From UBA952 sp044361535 (GTDB lineage: Bacteria > Bacteroidota > Bacteroidia > Flavobacteriales_D > Crocinitomicaceae), in the NCBI GenBank assembly GCA_044361535.1, contig JBIKIQ010000006.1, positions 62,001 through 126,000 on the forward strand: DNA of 64,000 nt, given 5' to 3'. Below are positions 1 through 8,744 of this stretch, one piece after another. A program made the translations under genes and the position numbers. The stretch's first letter is position 1. Each line of letters opens with the position of its first letter. The notes under the pieces are model-generated. The model saw nothing but the letters and a program-made list of their open reading frames with translations. It did no database searches and was not told the origin of the DNA.

Positions 1-293
1 ACGTAGCAATTGTATTTTCCCGCAAGCTTTTTAACGTGAATTTTATCACATGAAGAAAAAAATACAAGCGTTGCAATTACACTAATGGAAATGGAAAAAT
101 GCTTAAAAGGAATCATATCATTGCATTGACTATAATGTGAAGGTACTATTTTTTCGCTAAAGTTTCCTTGTTTATTTATAATGATTTACATGAATATTTT
201 TCTATTTCAAAGGAATCTATATCGTAGTTTACTTTAAAACCATAAAATGTATATGTTTGAAGTTTTTTAGATTTTAAAAATTAAGGATAGAAA
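1..293. other. Non-coding 5' edge of window
   Basis: No convincing gene is visible in these AT-rich bases on either strand. The only recognisable signal is a TATGTTTG promoter-like box at 252-259 that would serve the DUF2200 gene. A single TTGCAA half-site at 71-76 lacks a partner. An upstream gene may lie just outside the window. Confidence 0.5.
252..259 (+). promoter_or_regulatory. Bacteroidota -7 box before DUF2200 gene
   Basis: TATGTTTG fits the TAnnTTTG -7 consensus of Bacteroidota and lies 34 bases before the ATG at 294. No TTG is found 17-23 bases upstream, so the promoter is only half supported. Confidence 0.35.
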
Positions 294-653
294 ATGAAAA
301 CTACACCCGAACATAATGAGCGGATTGCAAAAATGACCTTTGCTTCAGTATATCCACTTTACATCAATAAAATAGAAAGAAAAGGAAGGAACATTCAGGA
401 ACTTGATCAAGTAATTGAATGGTTGACGGGGTTTGATAAGTCTAAATTAAACGATTTGATTGAGCAAAATGTAACATTTAAGGAGTTTTTTAACCAAGCG
501 AAATTGCATCCAAATGCCCCATTAATAAAAGGAGTTATTTGTGGTTATCGAATAGAAGAAATTGAAAATCCTCTGACAAAACAAGTCCGTTATCTAGACA
601 AATTGGTCGATGAATTGGCAAAGGGAAAAGCCTTGGATAAGATTTTACGGTAA
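294..653 (+). CDS. DUF2200 domain protein
   Basis: This 119-residue cytoplasmic protein matches the DUF2200 family along its whole length. Recognisable features are the N-terminal block around HNERIAKMTFASVYP, a central IEWLTGF segment and the C-terminal segment RYLDKLVDELAKGK. There is no signal peptide or membrane segment. Family members are small single-domain bacterial proteins of unknown function, and 119 residues is the usual size. The gene stands alone, convergent with the TlpA-like gene downstream, with 28 bases between the stops. The start ATG follows a weak AAGGA stretch. The family assignment is by recognised sequence pattern; no biochemical role can be given. Confidence 0.85.
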   Translation: MKTTPEHNERIAKMTFASVYPLYINKIERKGRNIQELDQVIEWLTGFDKSKLNDLIEQNVTFKEFFNQAKLHPNAPLIKGVICGYRIEEIENPLTKQVRYLDKLVDELAKGKALDKILR

Positions 654-681
654 TTCTTTAAAAACTTCGTTTTTCAATACA

Positions 682-1887
682 CTATCGAAGTAACGTTTTT
701 ATCAACTCATCCATCTCTCTCGTATATTCTTCATAAACCGCACCCGTTGCAGGACCGCTAAAACCCGTGTGGACATACTCAATTTTACCATTTTGCCCAA
801 CAACCACTGAGGTTGGAAAACTCATTATTGCATTCAACATTGGAAATTGTGAAGATGCAACTTCTTTACTCGAGATCCCCGCTAAAACTACTTCGTAGGG
901 TATCGAAAGTCTTTTTTTGAATGCTTTCAAACGTTTGATTTGACTTTTTTCATTCGTGCCTACTTCATAAGCCAAGGCTACAATTTCTAATCCTTGATCG
1001 TTGTATTTTTTGTGTAATTCTTTGAAATAGTGAAGTTCATCAATACAGTTTGGACACCAGGTTCCCATAATTTGATAAATAACGACCTTGTTTTTTCCGA
1101 ATTTTTTAGCATCAAAGGCTTTTCCTTTCAATGTTTTAAGTACAGAAAAATTAAACTCTTTATCGTTTTCAACATAAGTGAGTTTTGATGGATCACGCAA
1201 TTTCGCATCTGGATCTTTCACGGCAACCCACTCCGTTTGATAATTCGGGCCGCTATAAAACTTTCCGTAAATGGAATCATTGACCACTTTTCCTTCAAAC
1301 AAAAAAGCCCACGAACCATTGAATGTTGACATAGAAAATCGTCCTGAGCCAACTGTTCCTGATAAAAAGCGGTAGTCACCAGTTTCGGTTAAGAAAGTTC
1401 CATTGATAAGACCTGCGGTTTGCTCAAAAATTCCCACAGTAACATCCGGATTCTCAGAGTTTGGACTAAAGGTGGCTTTCCACTTACCATTTATATTTGA
1501 TGCTTCTGGCGCTAATTCAGTTACAGTTTTTTCTATCCACGCATTGATTGGAATTTTTGTTTGCCTTTTTTTATTCAAATTGAGCCAATATCCACGAAGC
1601 TCTTCTCCATTGTCACTGAATTTAAATTTCAAAAAGGCATCTAATTCTGGAAATCGACCAATTGCGCTATCTCCGTCGTTTGATAATTGTAAAGGAATTC
1701 GTTCCTTCCCATTTACAATCTCAATTATTTTTTTGCTTTTCAACTCGCTGATTTCTAAAGTAAATGGAATGAATAATCGATCATTCATTGCTAATTGCCC
1801 AGACCATTTTCCCGTTTGAAAATCTGACTTCTTCTGACTAAATGTAGTGATTGAAAAAAGTAAAAACATGAAAAGTAAAAAACGCAT
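682..1887 (-). CDS. TlpA-family thioredoxin-like protein, exported
   Basis: This 401-residue protein has an N-terminal signal sequence (hydrophobic run to about residue 17, then SQKK). A long beta-rich region of about 240 residues of unknown function follows, with a TlpA/AhpC-type thioredoxin domain in the last 150 residues. The thioredoxin motif is TWCPNC, with the two cysteines at about 278 and 281. Such proteins are thiol-disulfide reductases acting in the periplasm or at the outer face of the envelope. The ATG at 1887 is chosen because an upstream TTG sits between it and a good promoter at 1908-1939. The specific redox partner is not apparent from context. Confidence 0.85.
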   Translation of the reverse strand: MRFLLFMFLLFSITTFSQKKSDFQTGKWSGQLAMNDRLFIPFTLEISELKSKKIIEIVNGKERIPLQLSNDGDSAIGRFPELDAFLKFKFSDNGEELRGYWLNLNKKRQTKIPINAWIEKTVTELAPEASNINGKWKATFSPNSENPDVTVGIFEQTAGLINGTFLTETGDYRFLSGTVGSGRFSMSTFNGSWAFLFEGKVVNDSIYGKFYSGPNYQTEWVAVKDPDAKLRDPSKLTYVENDKEFNFSVLKTLKGKAFDAKKFGKNKVVIYQIMGTWCPNCIDELHYFKELHKKYNDQGLEIVALAYEVGTNEKSQIKRLKAFKKRLSIPYEVVLAGISSKEVASSQFPMLNAIMSFPTSVVVGQNGKIEYVHTGFSGPATGAVYEEYTREMDELIKTLLR

Positions 1888-1907
1888 AAGATTGAATTTC
1901 AAGGACT

Positions 1908-1939
1908 CAAAGTTAATTATTATTTGTGGGTACTATCAA
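1908..1939 (-). promoter_or_regulatory. Promoter of TlpA-like gene (TTG-N21-TAACTTTG)
   Basis: On the minus strand a -7 box TAACTTTG (plus 1908-1915) is preceded by TTG (plus 1937-1939) with 21 bases between, within the 17-23 spacing known for Flavobacterium promoters. The start codon lies 20 bases downstream. Confidence 0.6.
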
Positions 1940-1992
1940 ATGGTCTGTTTATTAATAATTCCCAAATTTCTACTTTTCTACCTTGAATTTTT

Positions 1993-2000
1993 TACTTTTG
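1993..2000 (+). promoter_or_regulatory. -7 box before purM
   Basis: TACTTTTG matches TAnnTTTG and ends 15 bases before the purM ATG at 2016. No TTG is correctly spaced upstream. Its position supports ATG 2016 as the start, because an upstream TTG start would lie before the box. Confidence 0.45.
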
Positions 2001-2015
2001 TGTTCCAGAAAATTT

Positions 2016-3182
2016 ATGTCAGATACCCGATACAACCTCCGAGGCGTTTCTGCCGGCAAAGAAGAAGTTCATCAAGCAATTAAAAATGTGGATAAGGGAT
2101 TATTCCCGAAAGCATTTTGTAAAATTGTTCCTGATTATTTAACAGGAGACGACGATTATTGCGTAGTGATGCATGCGGACGGTGCAGGAACAAAATCTTC
2201 GTTGGCTTACATGTATTGGAAAAAAACAGGAGATATTTCCGTCTGGAAAGGCATTGCTCAAGATGCGCTTATCATGAATTTAGATGATTTGTTGTGTGTG
2301 GGAGCAACTGGACCCATTTTACTTTCTTCAACCATTGGTAGAAATAAGAATCTAATTCCCGGAGAGGTAATATCAGCCATTATCAATGGAACAGAAGAGT
2401 TACTTTCAGACTTGCGAAATCATGGAATCGATATTCATTCGACAGGAGGTGAAACAGCAGATGTTGGTGATTTAGTACGAACAATCATTGTAGATTCAAC
2501 GGTAGTTTGTCGCATGAAAAAAACAGATGTGATTTCAAATCATACCATTCAACCGGGCGATGTGATTGTTGGATTGGCTTCTTTCGGTCAAGCAACGTAT
2601 GAAAATGAATATAACGGCGGTATGGGAAGCAACGGGCTAACCTCTGCGCGCCATGATGTTTTCTCTAAAGAGCTTTCAATCGATTTTCCGGAAAGTTACG
2701 ATCATTTGGTACCAACTGATTTGGTATATTCAGGCACAAAATTATTGACTGACTCAATTGATGAGGTTCCAGTTGATGCCGGAAAATTAGTTCTTTCCCC
2801 AACACGAACGTATGCGCCAATTATTAAAGCAATTTTGGATAAATACCGTGATCAAATTCACGGAATGGTTCATTGTTCAGGAGGTGCGCAAACCAAAGTA
2901 TTGCATTTTATCGACCAACATCACATCATAAAAGACAATCTATTTCCAGTACCACCTTTGTTCAAAATGATTCAGGAAGAATCTGGAACGGATTGGCAGG
3001 AAATGTACAAAGTATTCAATATGGGACATCGCATGGAATTGTATGTTCCTCAAGAAATAGCAGATGAAATTATTTCTATTTCAAAATCATTTGGAGTGGA
3101 TGCGCAAATTGTTGGGCGCGTTGAAGAATCTGCTACCAAAAATTTAACCATTCAATCAGAGGTTGGAACTTTTACTTATTAA
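2016..3182 (+). CDS. purM: Phosphoribosylformylglycinamidine cyclo-ligase (AIR synthase)
   Basis: This 388-residue enzyme converts FGAM plus ATP to AIR in purine synthesis. It matches the longer Bacteroidota form of PurM end to end. The early block MHADGAGTKSS is the ATP/phosphate-binding segment. Further PurM marks are DALIMNLDDLLCVGA, STGGETADVGD and the glycine-rich FGQATYENEYNGGMGSNG. The ATG at 2016 is preferred to upstream alternatives because the promoter box at 1993-2000 lies between them. It is followed after 9 bases by prfA and then pyrF, so purine synthesis, translation termination and pyrimidine synthesis are probably co-transcribed. Confidence 0.93.
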   Translation: MSDTRYNLRGVSAGKEEVHQAIKNVDKGLFPKAFCKIVPDYLTGDDDYCVVMHADGAGTKSSLAYMYWKKTGDISVWKGIAQDALIMNLDDLLCVGATGPILLSSTIGRNKNLIPGEVISAIINGTEELLSDLRNHGIDIHSTGGETADVGDLVRTIIVDSTVVCRMKKTDVISNHTIQPGDVIVGLASFGQATYENEYNGGMGSNGLTSARHDVFSKELSIDFPESYDHLVPTDLVYSGTKLLTDSIDEVPVDAGKLVLSPTRTYAPIIKAILDKYRDQIHGMVHCSGGAQTKVLHFIDQHHIIKDNLFPVPPLFKMIQEESGTDWQEMYKVFNMGHRMELYVPQEIADEIISISKSFGVDAQIVGRVEESATKNLTIQSEVGTFTY

Positions 3183-3191
3183 CTCATTGTC

Positions 3192-4265
3192 ATGCAGGAT
3201 TTATATTCCAGATTAGAGGCTATTCATTACCGATTCGAAGAAGTTGGAAAACTGATCGTGGATCCAGATATTATTTCTGATATGGAACGCTATGTTAAGC
3301 TGAACAAAGAATACCGTGAATTAGAAGCTATTGACACCGTTTTTAAAGAATATCACAACCTTCTGGGAAATATCAAAAGTGCACGCGAATTATTGGATAT
3401 TGAAACTGACGCTGAAATGCGTGAAATGGCCAAAATGGAAATCGACGAACTCGAAACGCGTCGTCCAATCATGGAGGAAGAAATCAAATTATTATTAATT
3501 CCCAAAGATCCGGAAGACGATAAAAACGCCATCATGGAATTGCGTGCAGGAACTGGGGGTGACGAAGCGTGTATTTTTGTGGAAGATTGTTTTCGCATGT
3601 ACACCATGTTTTTCAAGGCAATGGGGTGGAATTATGAAATCATAAATTCATCAGAAGGTACAGTGAAAGGATATAAAGAAATTTCCATGGATATTTCCGG
3701 AGAAGGAATTTACGGAACATTGAAATTTGAATCCGGTGTTCATCGAGTTCAACGCGTTCCCGAAACAGAATCTCAAGGCCGTGTTCATACATCCGCAATT
3801 ACTGTTGCTGTTTTACCCGAGGCCGAAGAAGTAGATTTTGAGCTAGACATGAATGATGTTCGAAAAGATACGTTTCGCGCATCAGGAGCTGGTGGTCAGC
3901 ATATTAACAAAACTGAATCTGCCATTCGTTTAACGCATATTCCTACCGGAACCGTGGTTGAATGTCAAGATGGCCGTTCACAGCATAAAAACTTGGAAAA
4001 AGCCATTTCGGTTTTGCGATCTCGTTTGTACCAAATTGAATTGGATCGTGTTCATAATGAACGTGCAGCTCAACGAAAAACACTAGTTTCTTCAGGAGAC
4101 AGATCAGCAAAAATTCGAACTTATAATTATCCACAAGGAAGAATCACAGATCACCGCATCAACAAGACAATGTACAACTTAAACAACTTCATGAATGGTG
4201 ATGTTCAAGAAATGATTGATGCATTAAAAATGGCTGAGAATGCTGAAAAACTTAAGGGAGAATAA
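3192..4265 (+). CDS. prfA: Peptide chain release factor 1
   Basis: This 357-residue class I release factor hydrolyses peptidyl-tRNA at UAA and UAG. The catalytic GGQ lies at residues 234-236 within SGAGGQHINK. The codon-recognition tripeptide is PET at 190-192, fitting the PxT pattern of RF1 and not the SPF of RF2. The conserved block VECQDGRSQHKN follows the GGQ. Length is standard for the family. It starts 9 bases after purM and ends one base before the pyrF ATG, so it is the middle gene of a tight run. Confidence 0.96.
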   Translation: MQDLYSRLEAIHYRFEEVGKLIVDPDIISDMERYVKLNKEYRELEAIDTVFKEYHNLLGNIKSARELLDIETDAEMREMAKMEIDELETRRPIMEEEIKLLLIPKDPEDDKNAIMELRAGTGGDEACIFVEDCFRMYTMFFKAMGWNYEIINSSEGTVKGYKEISMDISGEGIYGTLKFESGVHRVQRVPETESQGRVHTSAITVAVLPEAEEVDFELDMNDVRKDTFRASGAGGQHINKTESAIRLTHIPTGTVVECQDGRSQHKNLEKAISVLRSRLYQIELDRVHNERAAQRKTLVSSGDRSAKIRTYNYPQGRITDHRINKTMYNLNNFMNGDVQEMIDALKMAENAEKLKGE

Positions 4266-4266
4266 G

Positions 4267-5088
4267 ATGACGAGAGAAGAATTAATTCAGCAGATTAAAC
4301 TAAAAAAAAGCTTTTTATGCATTGGATTAGATCCTGATTTGACTAAAATTCCCGCTCATTTATTAAAAGAAGAAGATCCAATTTTTGCATTTAACAAAGC
4401 AATCATTGATGCAACCTACGATTTAGCGGTAGCCTACAAACCAAATACGGCTTTTTACGAATGTCATGGCGCAAAAGGATGGGAAACCTTACAAAAAACG
4501 ATAGAATATTTACCCAAAGATGTTTTCTGCATTGCCGATGCCAAGCGCGGTGATATTGGAAATACCTCAACCTATTACGCGAAAACTTTCTTCGAAAACA
4601 TGAATTGCAATGCTGTTACGGTTGCTCCTTACATGGGAGAAGACAGCGTAAAACCATTTCTGGAATTTGAAAATAAATGGGTAATATTGTTGGCCTTAAC
4701 CTCAAATAAAGGAGCGTTTGATTTTCAATTAATTGAATCAAATGACGGAAAACCCTTGTATCAGCATGTTATTGAAACAAGCCAAAATTGGGGAACTGAC
4801 TCAAATTTAATGTACGTTGTTGGTGCCACAAAAACAGAGCAATTAGCACATGTTCGCTCATTAGCTCCTAAACATTTCTTTTTAGTACCTGGAGTTGGCG
4901 CTCAAGGAGGAACACTTGATGAGGTAGTTCAGTTTGGTTGGGCAGAAGATTGTGGATTATTAATAAATTCTTCTAGAGGAATTCTCTACGCTTCGTCAGG
5001 AGTTGATTTTGCACATTCAGCAAGGAAAGAAGCGAAGGTTTTGCAAACTGAAATGGAAGCTATATTGACTTCTAAAAAAATAATTTAA
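4267..5088 (+). CDS. pyrF: Orotidine 5'-phosphate decarboxylase, type 2
   Basis: This 273-residue enzyme performs the last step of UMP synthesis. The N-terminal CIGLDPD segment is typical, and the catalytic DAKRGD block at 91-96 carries the Asp-Lys-Asp charge network. The length and the AKRGDIGNT context are those of the longer type 2 family. The start ATG at 4267 is one base after the prfA stop. An in-frame upstream start inside prfA was rejected because ATG 4267 gives the family N-terminus. It is the last gene of the purM-prfA-pyrF run. Confidence 0.94.
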   Translation: MTREELIQQIKLKKSFLCIGLDPDLTKIPAHLLKEEDPIFAFNKAIIDATYDLAVAYKPNTAFYECHGAKGWETLQKTIEYLPKDVFCIADAKRGDIGNTSTYYAKTFFENMNCNAVTVAPYMGEDSVKPFLEFENKWVILLALTSNKGAFDFQLIESNDGKPLYQHVIETSQNWGTDSNLMYVVGATKTEQLAHVRSLAPKHFFLVPGVGAQGGTLDEVVQFGWAEDCGLLINSSRGILYASSGVDFAHSARKEAKVLQTEMEAILTSKKII

Positions 5089-5117
5089 TTCGCGTTTACT
5101 TATCAAATTTTTGTTTT

Positions 5118-5150
5118 TTGACTTTTGATTTAATTCGATTGATACCTTTG
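5118..5150 (+). promoter_or_regulatory. recF promoter (TTG-N22-TACCTTTG)
   Basis: TTG at 5118-5120 and TACCTTTG at 5143-5150 are separated by 22 bases, matching the Flavobacterium consensus. The recF ATG begins only 4 bases after the -7 box, so the transcript is predicted to be leaderless or nearly so. Confidence 0.6.
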
Positions 5151-5154
5151 TTAT

Positions 5155-6273
5155 ATGCACTTGTCCAAGCTCCATCTTGTCAATTTTAAAAACTACGAGT
5201 TGGCCGATATTGAATTGGTTGATGGAATCAATGGATTTGTTGGGCCAAATGGGTCTGGTAAAACAAACATTTTAGATGCCGTTTATTATCTGAGTATGTG
5301 CAAATCGTATTTGAATGTACTTGATAGACAGAATATTCGATTCAACGAACAATTTTTTTCAATAATCGGTGATTGGAAAAAAAATGATAAAAAATACCAG
5401 ATTCACTGTGCCGTTAAAACAAATGCAAAAAAGGTATTTAGAAACAACAAAAAGGAATATGAAAAATTGGCAGATCACATTGGCCAATTTCCCGTAGTTA
5501 TGATTTCGCCATATGATCGTGATTTAATTGCTGAGGGAAGTGAATTGCGACGACGATGGATGGATGGTATTTTGAGTCAACTAGATCGTGAATATTTATT
5601 CGATCTTCAGCGCTATTCCAAAGTTTTGGAGCAACGGAACGCCCTTTTAAAAAACATGTTTGAACACCGCTTATTCGATAAGGAGTCTATTGAACCTTGG
5701 AATTTGCAATTAGCAGAAGTGGGAAGTAGAATTTATGAAAAGCGAAAAGTATTTACGGAACAATTTATTCCATTTTTTCAAGATTTCTATCAAAATATTA
5801 GCTCGGGTAGTGAAATAGTTTCTTTTACCTATAAATCGCAATTGTCTACAGCAGATTTCTTGACTCTCCTCGCAGAAAATGAGCGAAAAGACTCCATCAC
5901 TCAATATACCAATGCTGGAATTCACAAAGACGATTTGGTTTTTCTGATAAATGAACACCCAGTCAAAAAATTTGGCTCGCAAGGACAGCAAAAATCTTTT
6001 ATCATTGCATTGAGACTTGCGCAGTACGAATGGTTAAAGACTCACTTAAACATTAAGCCTGTGTTGTTGTTGGATGATATTTTTGATAAATTAGACGGGA
6101 TGCGAGTTTCCAAATTGCTCGAGTTGGTAACGAATAATTATTTTGGGCAGGTTTTAGTTACAGACACAGATGAAAAGCGTTTGGCTTCTGTTTTGGCTGA
6201 CTTATCTATTGCAAAAAAACTTTTTACCGTTAATTTTGGTGTAATTTCACAATCTGTTGAAGAATTAATATGA
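5155..6273 (+). CDS. recF: DNA replication and repair protein RecF
   Basis: This 372-residue SMC-like ATPase binds gapped DNA and helps load RecA. The Walker A motif GPNGSGKT is at residues 30-37. The ABC-type signature region is GSQGQQKSF and Walker B is LLLDDIFDKLD, both near the C-terminus as expected. Length is normal. A promoter ends 4 bases upstream. The stop overlaps the start of the DUF721 gene as ATGA, a pairing commonly seen in Bacteroidota and suggesting translational coupling. Confidence 0.95.
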   Translation: MHLSKLHLVNFKNYELADIELVDGINGFVGPNGSGKTNILDAVYYLSMCKSYLNVLDRQNIRFNEQFFSIIGDWKKNDKKYQIHCAVKTNAKKVFRNNKKEYEKLADHIGQFPVVMISPYDRDLIAEGSELRRRWMDGILSQLDREYLFDLQRYSKVLEQRNALLKNMFEHRLFDKESIEPWNLQLAEVGSRIYEKRKVFTEQFIPFFQDFYQNISSGSEIVSFTYKSQLSTADFLTLLAENERKDSITQYTNAGIHKDDLVFLINEHPVKKFGSQGQQKSFIIALRLAQYEWLKTHLNIKPVLLLDDIFDKLDGMRVSKLLELVTNNYFGQVLVTDTDEKRLASVLADLSIAKKLFTVNFGVISQSVEELI

Positions 6274-6578
6274 CTAATCCCGATTTCTTGCGCGACTCAG
6301 ACGAAAAACCACTCGGTCAAATCGTTGGTAAAATCATGAAGGCTTATGGCTTGGAAAAGCGCATGAAAGAAATGGATATTTTGAAGGGTTGGCCTGAAAT
6401 GATGGGAATTGCCGTTGCAAATAGAACTACCAATCTTCGAATCAACAATCGCATTTTGTATATTAGCATGGATTCAGCCGTGATGCGCGAAGAATTATTG
6501 AATGGTAAGCAAATCATTTTACAACGAGTAAATGACTTTGCCGGCCAGAAAATCATTGATGATGTGTGGTTTCAATAA
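6270..6578 (+). CDS. DUF721 / DciA-like protein
   Basis: This 102-residue protein has the DUF721 fold pattern: an N-terminal helix region (LGQIVGKIMKAYGLE), a conserved WPEMMG motif around residue 42 and a C-terminal strand-helix part containing LYISMDSAVMREELL. DUF721 proteins include DciA, the ancestral loader of the replicative helicase DnaB. Bacteroidota forms are short and lack long extensions. It overlaps recF by four bases, which places it in a replication/repair unit. Whether this short form loads helicase is inference from family membership. Confidence 0.85.
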   Translation: MTNPDFLRDSDEKPLGQIVGKIMKAYGLEKRMKEMDILKGWPEMMGIAVANRTTNLRINNRILYISMDSAVMREELLNGKQIILQRVNDFAGQKIIDDVWFQ

Positions 6579-6669
6579 ATAGTTGGCAGACTGATAATTA
6601 CTGATGACATCAAACTAAGTGGTGCTAATTTATTTTTCCATACAAGTTTTATTATTTATTAAATTTTGT

Positions 6670-6677
6670 TATTTTTG
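6670..6677 (+). promoter_or_regulatory. -7 box before PA-domain T9SS gene
   Basis: TATTTTTG matches TAnnTTTG and ends 24 bases before ATG 6702. No well-spaced TTG is found. It rules out the upstream in-frame start at 6666. Confidence 0.4.
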
Positions 6678-6701
6678 TATGAAACTAAAATTAATTTATT
6701 T

Positions 6702-8489
6702 ATGAAAAAATTATTACTTTCTTTAAGTGTAATCTTGTCAGCAACAGCTGCAAGTGCGCAAGTGATAGTTGCTGGGGTTTCTCCGCAAAATATCGTTGCT
6801 AATTACACGCACACATGGGCTGATCCAGCAGGAGGCTGGGGAACGCCAGATTTTACGATTCCTGGAACTTTTGTAGAAGACACTTTACAATTAGCTGATG
6901 ATGGGTCTACTGGTCTTAATGCGCAAGGGAACCCTGTGTCTGCCTCAGGATGTAATGCCCTTGTACCGGGAAGTCTTACTGGAAAAATTGCAGTTGTTTT
7001 CAGAGGTGATGGAACAACTAATCCTACTGCTGGCGCTTGTGAGTTCGGTTTAAAAGCATTTAATGCTCAGAATGCAGGTGCTGTTGCAGTGATTGTGATT
7101 AACCGTAACCCAAATGAAGTTATTGCTATGGGTTCTGGTGCTGATGGCGCAAATGTTACTATTCCTGTTGTAATGATTGACTTAAATGACGGAGCTACAC
7201 TAACTAATGAAATGGCAAATGGTCCTGTAGTAATGTTTATCGGAAATAAAACTGGTTTGTTCGCAAACGATATCGCCCTTTCTTCAGCTGCGGCTTTAGC
7301 TCCAAAAGCAGGAATGGTTCACTCATTATTGGCACAAAATGGAACAGAATTTAATTTTGAAGTAGGTGCTAAAGTTACAAATCCAGGTAACGCGGACCAA
7401 AATTCAGTTTCTTTGAACGCTAAAGTTACTAACCCTTCTGGGGCAACAGTTTATGATGAAACAGTTTCTGGTTTAACATTAGTGGCTGGTGATACAACAG
7501 GTGTTGAAGTTTGGCCTGGTGGGGCATCAAACTTCCCTCAATTTTCTTTAAGCTCATACACTGCGGGAACATACACATTAACTTACACTGCTTCTTTAGG
7601 TGGAACAGATGAATATGATGCTGACAACACTGTAAGCTTTACATTTACAGTTAATGACTCTGTTTATTCATTTACAACGAAAGACGCAACAACAGGTTCT
7701 TTGACTAATGCAAATTTCTATCGTCCAGGAACAAATAACGCTACTTATTCAATTTGTACCGTAATAAATGATCCAAATGCTAGCCGTGTTGCTGCAACTG
7801 GATTGTATTTTGCGGCTACTACTGCTGCTGCATCTGGGGTTACTCTTGATGGAGAAGAAATGGCATTGTACCTATACCAATGGGACGATTCATTCACAGA
7901 TTTGAATGATGCTAATTTTGCATTCACTGCCTTAACTGAAGTTGCTTCAGGTTTCTACTACTATCCAAGTGATTTGCAAGAAGAGGTGGTTTATGGAGCA
8001 TTCTCTACACCAGCAGTTTTGGTTGATAACCAAAGATATTTGGCTTGTGTTCAAACGGTTAATCTTGATTTGTATTTAGGATATGGTAACCAAGATTATA
8101 CATGGAATACTGATGTTTACTTGCAACCAATGTTCCCTAATGAAAGTGATGGAACTTATTTTGGTGTGGGTTTTGGAACTGAATTACCAAGCGCATTAGG
8201 TGTTGCTTTAATCGATGCAAATGATGTAAGTGTTGCTGAAGCAAATGTTATTGAGGGTATGGCTTATCCAAATCCTGCTAATGACAACGTAACTGTATCT
8301 ATTGACGGAGAAGGTGTGGCTTCATTAAAGGTTACAGACATTTCTGGAAAAACAGTTATGACAAATTCACTTAACTTAGTTAGTGGTAAATCAGATGTTT
8401 CAATTTCAACATTGGATGCTGGAATGTATATTTTCAATGTAACACTTGAAAATGGAAAAACAGCTCAATTCAATGTAGTTAAGAAATAA
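6702..8489 (+). CDS. PA-domain protein with T9SS type A sorting domain
   Basis: This 595-residue secreted protein starts with a signal peptide (about residues 1-20, ending ASAQ). Residues of about 75-180 form a protease-associated (PA) domain, with the segment containing GKIAVVFRG, two cysteines and a GAVAVIVIN strand. A CARDB-like beta-sandwich follows at about 220-320, then a module of about 180 residues similar in order to part of the protein at 62044-63879. The last 75 residues are a T9SS type A domain (AYPNPANDN, ending FNVVKK). PA domains usually accompany proteases, but I see no catalytic domain here. A terminator follows at 8511. The substrate is unknown. Confidence 0.85.
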   Translation: MKKLLLSLSVILSATAASAQVIVAGVSPQNIVANYTHTWADPAGGWGTPDFTIPGTFVEDTLQLADDGSTGLNAQGNPVSASGCNALVPGSLTGKIAVVFRGDGTTNPTAGACEFGLKAFNAQNAGAVAVIVINRNPNEVIAMGSGADGANVTIPVVMIDLNDGATLTNEMANGPVVMFIGNKTGLFANDIALSSAAALAPKAGMVHSLLAQNGTEFNFEVGAKVTNPGNADQNSVSLNAKVTNPSGATVYDETVSGLTLVAGDTTGVEVWPGGASNFPQFSLSSYTAGTYTLTYTASLGGTDEYDADNTVSFTFTVNDSVYSFTTKDATTGSLTNANFYRPGTNNATYSICTVINDPNASRVAATGLYFAATTAAASGVTLDGEEMALYLYQWDDSFTDLNDANFAFTALTEVASGFYYYPSDLQEEVVYGAFSTPAVLVDNQRYLACVQTVNLDLYLGYGNQDYTWNTDVYLQPMFPNESDGTYFGVGFGTELPSALGVALIDANDVSVAEANVIEGMAYPNPANDNVTVSIDGEGVASLKVTDISGKTVMTNSLNLVSGKSDVSISTLDAGMYIFNVTLENGKTAQFNVVKK

Positions 8490-8744
8490 TTACAAACCAT
8501 ATTTTACAGAAAGGGTTGGCGATTGTCAACCCTTTTTTGATTTTTACTTTTTTTATCTTTAAATGCTTATAAACTCTTCTTTAAATTTCTAATAAAAGTC
8601 ATAAACATATTTTATTTTTATGTATTAATTCTTTAAATTTACATCTAGAGGTGATGTATTTAGTCCTTATTAACAGATTAAATGCAACTATTGTATACCA
8701 ATTATTGTCTTTAGAGTCAGTAACTTGAGAATTATTAAAAACTT
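8490..8744. other. Intergenic region with terminator
   Basis: This 255-base AT-rich gap holds the terminator at 8511-8538 and presumably the promoter of the next gene. No clean TAnnTTTG box or RNA gene is visible in it. Confidence 0.5.
8511..8538 (+). terminator. Rho-independent terminator after PA-domain gene
   Basis: An 8-base stem AAGGGTTG (8511-8518) pairs with CAACCCTT (8527-8534) around an 8-base loop and runs into six T residues. It lies 22 bases after the stop codon. Confidence 0.85.

Noticed and set aside
71..76. TTGCAA at the left edge, resembling half of the Fur-like operator
   Set aside because: No second half at the required spacing; single TTGCAA hexamers are expected by chance.
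664..691. ACTTCG / CGAAGT inverted repeat between the DUF2200 and TlpA-like genes
   Set aside because: Six-base AT-containing stem with a 16-base loop and poor T-tract; too weak to call a terminator.
1403..1819. Plus-strand open frame of 138 codons opposite the TlpA-like gene
   Set aside because: Fully antisense to a well-supported gene and with no recognisable protein features.
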